Positions 53,656 through 62,949 of a stretch of 64,000 bases of DNA are shown one piece after another. How positions within the stretch are numbered: position 1 is the first letter of the stretch; each line of letters begins with the position of its first letter. Source of the DNA: Schistocerca nitens (lineage: Eukaryota > Arthropoda > Insecta > Orthoptera > Acrididae); contig NC_064622.1 of assembly GCF_023898315.1 (NCBI RefSeq), forward strand, positions 270,125,503-270,189,502, given 5' to 3'. Below the pieces are notes generated by a model. The model made no database searches, was not told the DNA's origin, and was given only the letters and a program-made list of their open reading frames with translations. The position numbers and the translations under genes were made by a program.

Positions 53656-56259
53656 TTTTTTCCATTACAAAACTAGCTACTAACAAAAATATTGTTCGAT
53701 CTGATAATACAAATCACTTTCAACTCAAGCTCGCCACCACTGTACACTGCAATGATGTATCACAGGCTAGGCAATGTTCTGGATTTGTGATGGCGGGGTG
53801 TAAGGGAGACAGTGTTATCAAGCTTGTGAATCCCCCTAACTCATGTTTGTTGCATTTTATGTTGCCAGATAGAGAGAGGTTTTGTAAAATCAAATAGATA
53901 GTCATTTTTAAGACTGGCAGGAATTTTAAATCAAATGCTGGACATTTTTATATTAATTTTGAGTATAAGACACACCTGAGTTTTGAAGGCAATTATTTTT
54001 AAGAAAAAAGTGTGCCTTACGGTCCATAAATACAGTAGCAGCAAAGTTAAAAACGTTACAGCAATAATTTTTAAATACTCACTTCCATTTTTGTTCAGCT
54101 GTTGATAATGGGTTTGAATAACTTTTCACAGCAGACTAACATTTTCTGGGTTTTGATAATGTGTAACATTTTTATGACATTCTAATGAAAACAAAGTGCA
54201 CAGTTTCATATTTTGACTGCATTTTAATGCATTCTTAGTAAATTTTCTTTAAATAAAAAATATATGGTAGTTAATACCAAATTGGTAAGAAACAAAGTCC
54301 CGCATGGGCTCAGTTGTTCAACTATTTATACATTTTTAACAAAAAAATTAATACAGTCATTGTTGAAATTAATATTTTAACAAATTCACTGTCACAAAAA
54401 TTACTTTTAGTTCAATCAGGTTACACTATGGTGCACATGACATGTAAACACAAGTTCATCACTCAAAATGACAGAGCATTTGAAAATTTTGTCTGGAATT
54501 TGTAATGGTAATTAACAGAAATGAATAAACAAATTCATGAGTTCGAATATTTAGTTCAAAACAGAATGTGAATCATGTAGTTTACTGAATACAGTACCAG
54601 TAACTTTGATATAGTGTTTCTTGGTCAGCCACATTAAAGAAGAAATGAAGAAAAAGGAAAGAAGCAACAAATGCTGGAGTACTGTTGTTACGCATAATAC
54701 AAGCCAATGAAATCTATTATATAAATTTAAGCTGCCTTAAATCATTATACAAGCATTCAAATTCTTTGGGCAGAACACAAAGAATGCCAGTGATGCTGCT
54801 AGTCAATGAAATTTATAAATGGCATTCTTAACTGAACATCCCTTCTAGAACCCGTATGTGATGTACCAAGTTTGTTGTTATTACTAAGTAATTGTGATGC
54901 TATTGTAGACTACATTACATGAAATGTTGTAAAAATAAATCAGTAAAGAAGCTAACAAGTATTTATATTTTTCGTGCCCTATTTCTAAAGAGGAAATGGT
55001 GCAGCTCTTCAGAATTGTGTTCAGAATTGCATTAACATAAGTCAACTGTTTGTTTTTGACATATACAGCTCAACCCTGGTGTGTTGAGGATGACACAAGA
55101 CTTTTTTGTGGTGCCATTGACAAATTATTCATCCAAACAAGAGCCATGCCATTAGGTCTAGGATTGACCAAGTATTGAAAGCAGGATCTTTGTTCTTGTA
55201 ACCTGGCACATATCCACCTAGCCATCAAGCTGAACTTAAGGTTACTAATAGCACTTCTCCACAGTGTCCCACTGTTTGACTTATTCTTCGTTCCTCAAAG
55301 GTTCTCCTCCACAGCAAAACCTGTGGAACATAACATATAAGTGAAAAATAGCAGCTGCTCTTAGTTACATGACTGAGTTTTTGTTTATTAAGGATTATGC
55401 ATATGATATTGCTTACATGAACTTATATTTTTGATATCTACACCAATACTGTGCAAATATCTGTGGAATCCATAGCAGAGGGTACTTCACATTTACTATA
55501 CTTTATGAACTGTAAGTATGAGCTACTTCTAACTACATTATGGAATTTATTCATGGAGATCGTTTAGCATTGATCACTGTCGTTTCTTTGGAACTATGTT
55601 ACATATCAGCAGTCATAAGCCTGATGGTTACATGTATCTTCATTGTGTCTGAAATGGTTGGCTTTGGTCCTTTCATCAGTTTCCTCATATAATCTGCAAA
55701 CACTATAGTTTCTTAGAAATGCAATATTGTCTTTTGCAAATACAAAATGGAGTTGCAGAATAAAAGCAGGTTGAGGGAGGCCTTCAGGGCTCTATAAATT
55801 TGCATACTGTTAGCACAACATAGTTTTTTGTGTGATTTTGTGATGGTTTGCCTTCTTTATTTCTTTGTTTGTTCTCCTCAGTGTCAACATACTGTGTTGT
55901 GATACTGGCTGAATAATGGGGTGTGGAAGTACAACACAAACTACTTTAAATGATGTAGCCGACAGGTGCACAGTTGCATTTCACAGTAGTTTACTTTCAC
56001 TCTGCACAACCCCCTAATAATACACAGTTATATATGGCCAGTGCACTACAGTTTTAACTTTCCATAAGCCTCATTAATAGTTTGCAGGTAAACCTCCACA
56101 TACTGTTACAATAGTTTACTATTGAACATCTACAAGCAGTAGAAACCTAACCACGAAGTTCACAGTTCTTGAAGAATAGAAAGGTATGTAAGGAGCAGAC
56201 GCTGTCATTGTTTTAACACATGGCCTAATTGTGTAACACTTCTCGTCTGAAACTTGGCT
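53656..56259. other. No gene recognised
   Basis: AT-rich. The stretch 53950-54034 ('aagacacacctgagttttg...ccataaatacag') probably ends the pogo element. A weak reversed tRNA-like stretch occurs near 55160-55230. The missing IR exon carrying the pore and TM2 was looked for here and not seen. Confidence 0.45.
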
Positions 56260-56269
56260 GTGGCCTGAC

Positions 56270-56870
56270 TGCCGCGGGACCAAAAACTGGCTGTTGGGTC
56301 AAATGTTCTTTTGAAATAGAGATTTCAAATCTGTGAAAGAAGACATTGCATGAAGTCCATGGCTTCAATAATATGTTCAATGCATTGATAAAGAACTGTC
56401 CTGGTAGTCAAAGTGTCTGCATGTACACTAATTCAGATGTTGTTGAAGGCTGCCTGGGAGCCTAGTAGAACAACAGGTGTGATGTCAGTCCATTGCTCTG
56501 TGGTATGGCATCTGAACAAGGCCAATGAATCCATTCCACACGACCATTAGCAGCAGTGTGGTAGACACAGGTTTAAATATGGCTCATGCTGAGAAATTCT
56601 GGGAGTGGTTTAAAGAAAAATTACTCAGATTGCGTGCCTTTATCAGTAGTGACACCAAAAGCAACTCAGAAATGCAGGATCTACTCACAGAGGATGGTTG
56701 TGACTGCAGTTGCTGTCATTGTGTCTTTCATAGTGTAGATTTCACGTCAACAAAAGAAACTGTCAGTCTCTGTCAGGCAATATTGGTACCCTTCTGGTGG
56801 TGGCAAAGGTCCAATGATGTCATTGTGGATATGCTCAAAGTGTTGATTGCAGGGGGATAAAATTACCAAG
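56270..56870 (-). pseudogene. gypsy integrase (decayed)
   Basis: Near 56810-56780 LPPPEGYQYCLTETDSFF (the P-L-P-P-S-x-G-x-x-Y-x-L-T-x-x-D block), GVTTDKGTQSE (near 56655, T-D-x-G-x-Q), YHTAANGRVEWIH (near 56560), then SELVYMQTL and LPGQFF (near 56400). Stops intervene. Order and motifs are those of a gypsy integrase core. Confidence 0.78.
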
Positions 56871-57288
56871 CGGAGCTGCTACATGTTGAGTTACTTTATT
56901 GTGCTGACAAGCACTGAACTGGTGAGCAAATGCCTTACAATCTTTCTCAATATGTGTCCAAATAAATGCCTTCCTCACTCATCATACGGTAGCCCTTACT
57001 CCTGGATGAGAGAGGCTGTGAAGAGATGAACTTGATTGTTTGCAAAAATCTGGCATAACGAATGGTCATACTTGTGCTTTTCGTACATCACAGTATAGCA
57101 TTACACTTGAGATTGATATTTAGATGCATTGGAGCTGAAAGATGATCAGCTAACAATGAAGCCTCTGATAGTTTGGCCAAGGATGCTTTCTTTTCATCAG
57201 TTCACAGTAACATGTCTCCAGGTTTTGGTGAACCTTTTAGCATTCATTGAGAGTTGCTGCCAACAGTGCATGACGACAAAACAAAATG

Positions 57289-58300
57289 TCAGTAAAACTG
57301 TGTCAAGTCCAAGTAATTGCATAATTCTTTTATTGCAGTGGGCTGTGAAAACAGAGAAATAGCTTGCACTCTGTTTAGAGGTGGCAGGATTCCCTGAGCG
57401 TTCATAAGGTACCGGTACCCTAAGGATGTTTTACTCATTCCAAAGACCCTAATTTGTGTGTTAAATACTAAAACATATTCTTGAAGTCTAATGAATAGTT
57501 GCTGTAAATGTGCTAGATGCTCTGCCTTGCTAGATGAGATTAAAAGCAATTTGTCAGTGTTGACATAACAAAAGTCGAAGTATCTAGTTACTTCATTCAT
57601 AAAGGACAGGAAACTCTGGTTGGCACTACCCAATCCAAACAGCATTTGCACAAATTTATAAATTCCGAATGTAGTGGTTCTGGGAATATCTGCTGGTGCA
57701 ATTGGTGTATGATAAAAATCATGGATGAGGTTGTTCATGCAGAAAACAGCCTTAGAATGAATATGCATAGCTAGCAAAATCTTTGATATGTGGCACAGAA
57801 TAATAGTCAGCTATTATTCTGACATTAACGTCACCTGTTATCCTTCTTAGAGACTATAGGGAGTGGAGAGTCCCAGCTGCCACTTGAAAGCTGTTAGATC
57901 CCTTGTTCTAAAAGAAAAGAGTACTCTTGCTTTGCAGCCTTTGGTTTTCCAGATGCAGATGACAAGGCTGTACATGAACTAGCAGTCCTGGAAAAACAAC
58001 AGTGTGATGTGCCTCTGAGTGTCTTACTCGTGCTGACATAGGTAACTGACAGGTGACTTCAGGGGACTGATGAAGCAGGTCATTGTACAGTGAATCACCA
58101 ACAACCGTTTTGATGTCATTATGGTTGGCATGGCTTAGGTGCCCTTGACTAGACAAGTGGATTGTGAATCAAGCAGGCATCCCTTGCGAAGACTGTAAAA
58201 AGCTAAGAACTCCAGTCCAACAATAGGGTGCAGCACATTGACAACAATGAATCTCCACATGAATTCACATCAAAGACTGAAACTTAGATGTAAATTGTTG
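57289..58300 (-). pseudogene. gypsy reverse transcriptase (decayed)
   Basis: At 58156-57908 is the RT lead: VVGDSLYNDLLHQSPEVTCQ and AHHTVVFPGLLVHVQP. Then from 57777: FYHTPIAPADIPRTTTFGIY (A-Y-H-Q-I-P-V block), KFVQMLFGLGSANQSFLSFM, DFCYVNTDKLLLISSSKAEH (active-site box, Y-V-N-T-D in place of Y-I-D-D), QQLFIRLQEYVLVFNTQIRV, FGMSKTSLGYRYL, then GILPPLNRVQAISLFSQPTA and the thumb. About 160 codons are open without a stop, but the changed active site and missing neighbours mark it as dead. Confidence 0.85.
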
Positions 58301-58389
58301 TAGCTCTAAGTCTTAACGGAAGATCCATTCACAATATAAGGAGGGGGAGTGGGACAATTTGATGGACAAATACATTTTATGGATATTAA

Positions 58390-58498
58390 TCTTTTAACCA
58401 TGCCCGTCTGCAACTTGACATGTCTTCTTTATGGTAAGTAGCTATCTTATCTTTTCCTACATTATTGATATTTCTACCTGGAGTTTCCATTGTTTGAA
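58390..58498 (+). mobile_element. Penelope-type 3' tail fragment
   Basis: 'caacttgacatgtcttctt', 'ggtaagtagctatctt' and 'ctggagtttccattgtttga' match the tail at 12430-12505. No coding part. Confidence 0.65.
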
Positions 58499-59102
58499 AC
58501 ATATTTTATGTTTTGAGTAAAAAATGGGTTTTACATCATTCTGCCCCACCCGTGTAGTGCTTGGATATGAAGGAAATTGTATGAAATAGGTTTCAGTTTG
58601 AAAGATTTCTATGAAAATTATACTTTTATTGAGAATAAATCAGTCTTGCATTTATCACAAAATTTCAAATTATTTATGAAAATTAACTTTTAAACATCTT
58701 TGATGAGAAATTTTTTTAATAAAATTACCAAACTAGTTGTCCACTGGAACTTACAGAAATAACAAAAAAGGTAAAATTACTGGTAACTCTTATTAGGCTA
58801 ACAAACATTCATTCAGACTATTAGACTTTTTCTATTAAATATAACATTCTTAATAGCAATAGATGCAACTTCAGCTGCACATTATATGCACTAAAATCAA
58901 CAGAATAAGCATAGAGAGATGAATTTCAAGATGTGCCTTCTGAGAAATTTTTCTTGGGCAAGAATAAAACTACATCTCTGAAATCAACAATTGCTATGTC
59001 TTCTATATTTGGAAACATGGAAGAACAAGGTTCTGTCTCTTCTTCTCACTTAATTCGAATGACTCACTTTGACATGAATCAGAATCTGGGAGTGACCATA
59101 AA
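58499..59102. other. No gene recognised
   Basis: AT-rich sequence without supported features. Confidence 0.45.
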
Positions 59103-59350
59103 CTGGAGCAGACTCTTTTTAGGCTGTAGGCAGTGGGTGGGGAGCAATCATGGTAATTATGACAATAAGTAATCCCTCGCACTCCCATCACTTACTATGA
59201 ATACTTTTATTCTCACAGCATGTACACAATCCATGTAGCATAGAGCACATACTACAGAGAACTGGTCTGGCATAGATAGAGTTGTTCTTGCTGTGGTAGG
59301 GCAGTGATATAATTGGGAGGGTAGAGCCAGTGGTACTATGTCCCTACAAG
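59103..59350 (-). repeat. Solo LTR-like fragment (same family as 14140-14356)
   Basis: Shares 'tcacttactatgaatactt', 'gttgttcttgct', 'gtagagccagtgg' and 'ctatgtccc' with the segment beyond the gypsy pol at 14.1 kb. It has an extra stretch (59222-59275) and lacks the GTG expansion. No pol of that family adjoins it. Confidence 0.6.
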
Positions 59351-59539
59351 GGTTTCTGCTTTCTATAAGCCCCAATAAATTCTTTGGTATTTTCAACTCC
59401 TTTGCTTCCTGATTTATCAGTTTGACTTGTTGTTTTCTTTCCTTTTCTTCATGTAATATTTGTAATGTATCCTTTTCTTGTGTTTCAGTATACATCCTGG
59501 ATTTTCCCTACTATCTTCCTTTCTTAGACTTTTTCTTTA

Positions 59540-60643
59540 CAAACTTTTACTGGGTATTGTCTTATTGCTTCTGGTAACTTTAACACTTTGCCACTCGCAC
59601 ATCTCGTACAAATTTATTCGCTTGGCACTGGCAGCGCTAATTTGGATTACTTCGCTTGTTGCCGGCTGCTTGTGTCCTTTCCGTTGATGACAAGCTTCAA
59701 ACAACATTGACTTTTGCACACTTTAATTTCTCGGAAATCTTCTATTTTGCCGTATCATTCCGCAAACTCAAATTTTCTTTTCAAGTAACTTCTCTGCAAG
59801 TTCTACACTGTTATAATAATTATCCACGAAGAGGTGACACCACTTTCCATCAGAAGGTGTCAATAGTTCTATCACTGTTTTTGCTAAAAGCTGTCCAGCA
59901 CCGGAATATATCTTGAATGATGAGATGTATCGAATCACACAGCATCCAAATGAGTAAGCCATATTTTGTAATTTTCGATGGATTGTAAACTTTAAAATTT
60001 AATCATCCATGCCACATTATCATTCATTCATCAACTGAAATGTTTTGACTTAGATTAAATGTTTCTTTAAACTTTTTGGAAAAATAATCAATTACCAATT
60101 GTGCTTTGACAAGCCGGTTGGCATTATCCAGTTTATTGTTGGTGTTCAAAGAATGTAAAAATGATAAAAATCTTTGCTATACACATCTTATCTATGACTA
60201 GCGCAGTAGTGGCGACTTTGATATCTTTGACGAATGCGCTTTCAATCCTCAGCAGCTTTGTATCACGTGACTATCCGTATAAATAGGCATGCGCAAACTC
60301 AGTCTCTGACTCGCCTTGAAGATGGCTGGGAGGTTTCTTGCCGAAATATCGCAAGAAGAATTGTCGCTGTCCCGAGTGCACGCCCGAAAGATGATGGAAC
60401 ATGATAATATTTGTCTGAATTGGTTGCGGGACATCGTTTTGTGAAATATCAGTGTGTCTATCAACAGATTCGTTGACCAATAATCATCAATCTTCGATTT
60501 TTTTTTACAGCTCCCATAAGGATAGCAAGCCCAAACCATTTTCTAAGTTCAGGTCCCATAACGTCTACAAATTTGGCATTTTTTTAAATCCAGTTCCCTT
60601 CTATTGCAATTTTGACAGAAATACTTGTTGGTTTCATTGCTAA
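59540..60643 (-). pseudogene. piggyBac transposase, downstream part
   Basis: Continuing from the junction at 60643: SNETNKYFCQNCNRRELDLK, then LAILMGAVKKN near 60525, SKIDDYWSTNLLIDTLIFHK and TMSRNQFRQILS (60490-60400), matching the family's D-Y-W-S-x-x-x-x-x-x-x-P-x-F and M-S-R-N-R-F. At 59962-59768 comes YISSFKIYSGAGQLLAKTVI, ELLTPSDGKWCHLFVDNYYN and SVELAEKLLEKKI, where V-D-N-Y-Y-x-S is the second catalytic Asp block. CGMIRQNRR follows in another frame. Several stops are present. Confidence 0.85.
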
Positions 60644-60645
60644 TA

Positions 60646-60814
60646 CAGGGTGTTTCAAAAATGACCGGTATATTTGAAACGGCAATAAAAACTAAACGAG
60701 CAGTGATAGAAATACACCGTTTGTTGCAATATGCTTGGGACAACAGTACATTTTCAGGCAGACAAACTTTCGAAATTACAGTAGTTACAATTTTCAACAA
60801 CAGATGGCGCTGCA
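60646..60814 (+). repeat. Terminal inverted repeat, left
   Basis: 169 bp, pairing with 62024-62192 with about three mismatches. It ends with 'cagatggcgctgca'. Confidence 0.95.
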
Positions 60815-60826
60815 GTCTGGGAAACT

Positions 60827-61911
60827 CTATAGTACGATATTTTCCACATATCCACCATGCGTAGCAATAATATGGCGTAGTCTCTGAATGAAATTACCCG
60901 AAACCTTTGACAACGTGTCTGGCAGAATGGCTTCACATGCAGATGAGATGTACTGCTTCAGCTGTTCAATTGTTTCTGGATTCTGGCGGTACACCTGGTC
61001 TTTCAAGTGTCCCCACAGAAAGAAGTCACAGGGGTTCATGTCTGGCGAATAGGGAGGCCAATCCATGCCGCCTCCTGTATTTTTGGATAGCCCAAAGCAA
61101 TCACACGATCATCGAAATATTCATTCAGGAAATTATAGACGTCGGCCGTGCGATGTGGCCAGGCACCATCTTGCATAAACCACGAGGTGTTCGCAGTGTC
61201 GTCTAAGGCAGTTTGTACCGCCACAAATTCACGAAGAATGTCCAGATAGCGTGATGCAGTAATCGTTTCGGATCTGAAAAATGGGCCAATGATTCCTTTG
61301 GAAGAAATGGCGGTCCAGACCAGTACTTTTTGAGTATGCAGGGACGAAGGGACTGCAACATGGGGCTTTTCGGTTCCCCATATGCGCCAGTTCTGTTTAT
61401 TGACGAAGCCGTCCAGGTAAAAATAAGCTTCGTCAGTAAACCAAATGCTGCCCACATGCATATCGCCGTCATCAATCCTGTGCACTATATCGTTAGCGAA
61501 TGTCTCTCGTGCAGCAATGGTAGTGGCGCTGAGGGGTTGCCGCGTTTGAATTTTGTATGGATAGAGGTGTAAACTCTGGCGCATGAGACGATACATGGAC
61601 GTTGGCATCATTTGGACCGCAGCTGCAACACGGCGAACGGAAACCCGAGGCCGCTGTTGGATCACCTGCTGCACTAGCTGCACGTTGCCCTCTGTGGTTG
61701 CCGTATGCGGTCGCCCTACCTTTCCAGCACGTTCATCCGTCACGTTCCCAGTCCGTTGAAATTTTTCAAACAGATCCTTTATTGTATCGCTTTTCGGTCC
61801 TTTGGTTACATTAAACCTCCGTTGAAAACTTCGTCTTGTTGCAACAACACTGTGTTCTAGGCGGTGGAATTCCAACACCAGAAAAATCCTCTGTTCTAAG
61901 GAATAAACCAT
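60827..61911 (-). pseudogene. mariner-like transposase with one frameshift, D-47-D spacing
   Basis: Probable start ATG at 61909-61911: MVYSLEQRIFLVLEFHRLEH; an in-frame extension to 61989 is also open. The paired helix-turn-helix part includes TIKDLFEKFQRTGNVTDERA, GKVGRPHTATTEGNV and RPRVSVRRVAAAVQ. Catalytic domain: GSIWFTDEAYFYLDGFVNKQ (first Asp), NWRIWGTEKPHVAVPSSLHT, SSKGIIGPFFRSET, SWFMQDGAWPHRTADVYNFL (second Asp), then a one-base deletion in the T run at 61080-61084. The frame resumes as MDWPPYSPDMNPCDFFLWGH (third Asp) and runs to HGGYVENIVL at 60827. Allowing for the deletion, 47 residues separate the last two Asp, unlike the 34 of classic mariner. Apart from this shift the protein looks whole. 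Confidence 0.93.
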
Positions 61912-62023
61912 GTTGTCTACAGCACACTTGCACGTTGTGAACAGCACACGCTTACAGCAGAAAGACGACGTACAGAATGGCGCACCCACAGACTGCGTTG
62001 TCTTCTATATTTTTCACATCACT

Positions 62024-62192
62024 TGCAGCGCCATCTGTTGTTGAAAATTGTAACTACTGTAATTTCGAAAGTTTGTCTGCCTGAAAATGTACTGTTGACC
62101 CAAGCAAATTGCAACAAACGGTGTATTTCTATCGCTGCTCGTTTAGTTTTTATTGCCGTTTCAAATATACCGGTCATTTTTGAAACACCCTG
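62024..62192 (-). repeat. Terminal inverted repeat, right
   Basis: 169 bp, reverse complement of 60646-60814. Confidence 0.95.
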
Positions 62193-62194
62193 TA

Positions 62195-62579
62195 TATTCA
62201 AATAGATTGTTCCCAATATACATTTCTACAATATCCTCCATGCTCTGTGTATCTTTGAGAAATATGTTTAGACCTGGGGATCCTCCAAATTTATTATTGG
62301 TCCTCGGTAAATCAAAGTCTGACCACTGTGCACTGTCTTCTTCATCTGATTCAGCCGAATCAGTTGGCAACCATAGCGTTCAGCGAATTCTTCTTGGACA
62401 TATTTCACTATCTTCCTATGATTCTGCTTCACTTTCATTTTTTTTATATCCAAAGTCTTCTTCCCAATAGACCACGTCATCCGGAATGTCTGCACATTCA
62501 TCGTAAATAATCCTATTGTCTCTTTCATCCACCGTGATAAAAGGGCACAGTTATTTATACTTGCAAAAACAAAATACAT
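62195..62579 (-). pseudogene. piggyBac transposase, N-terminal part
   Basis: Two overlapping minus-strand frames: 62579-62268 (basic) and, from about 62370, TDSAESDEEDSAQWSDFDLP then GLNIFLKDTQSMEDIVEMYI and GNNLFEY up to the mariner junction. An acidic lead, W-x-x-x-D, then P-x-x-x-F-x-x-x-x-x-x-x-x-I is the usual start of piggyBac transposases. The continuation is at 60643. Confidence 0.78.
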
Positions 62580-62678
62580 GTTGACGTGTGTAACTTATTG
62601 TCACCTAAACAAAATACCAACAGAATGCAAAAGATACTAAAGTGCTGTCGCTGGCCACTGCGTCATACTATGCTCACA

Positions 62679-62783
62679 ACACCACTGTGGTGTTGCCGAC
62701 AACTGAGCAATACTATGGAGATGACACCACTGTGGTGTCGTCAGCAGTTGACCGCTTTATCGCACACGACACCACTGTGGTGT
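62679..62783. repeat. Three palindromes ACACCACTGTGGTGT at exact 45-bp spacing
   Basis: Identical 15-bp near-perfect palindromes at 62679-62693, 62724-62738 and 62769-62783. The last ends 17 bp before the TTAA at 62801-62804. The spacers differ more than the palindromes. They lie at the end of the piggyBac element, where subterminal transposase-binding repeats would be expected. Confidence 0.9.
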
Positions 62784-62949
62784 GGCCAGATGGCATAGTG
62801 TTAATATAGTCTTAGAGCTTGACAGAACAAACTCCAAAGAAAGACAGAATGAAGTTTGGAGATGCAATAGCATCTGATCATTACCCAAGAGGCTTTATTC
62901 AGCGAGTTACCATTTTGTCTCCTTCACTACTACCAATAACTTTGTCATT

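Larger units (their letters stand above)
56260..58350 (-). mobile_element. Ty3/gypsy remnant, minus strand
   Basis: RT and integrase pieces in gypsy order on the minus strand (58300 down to 56270), without gag or recognisable LTRs attached. It is a different, more decayed element than those at 14-19 kb and 29-47 kb, judging from the RT residues. The LTR-like fragment at 59103-59350 may or may not belong to it. Confidence 0.75.
60644..62194 (-). mobile_element. mariner-like (IS630/Tc1 superfamily) element with 169-bp TIRs
   Basis: The body is 60646-62192 (1547 bp), with TA at 60644-60645 and 62193-62194. Both ends carry a 169-bp inverted repeat (60646-60814 and 62024-62192) beginning CAGGGTGTTTCAAAAATGAC and differing at only about three positions. 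The transposase fills the interior on the minus strand. It lies inside a piggyBac transposase codon series; excision of the element with one TA restores that frame (NLFEYISNETNKYF). Confidence 0.95.
59500..62804 (-). mobile_element. piggyBac-type transposon, split by a mariner-like element
   Basis: A minus-strand piggyBac transposase spread from about 62580 down to 59500, interrupted at 60646-62192 by a mariner-like element. The upstream side ends at a TTAA (62801-62804), the piggyBac target, with three palindromic repeats just inside it. The far end was not found; the sequence beyond about 59540 has no clear TIR. Stops and shifts show that it is inactive. Confidence 0.82.

Noticed and set aside
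54314..54505. Open frame of 63 codons
   Set aside because: No similarity, no splice-site context, and AT-rich composition; likely chance.
56525..56860. Possible further IR exon on the + strand (111 codons)
   Set aside because: No IR pore or TM2 pattern, and the minus strand here is gypsy integrase.
61330..61814. Plus-strand frames within the mariner-like element
   Set aside because: Antisense shadows of the transposase.
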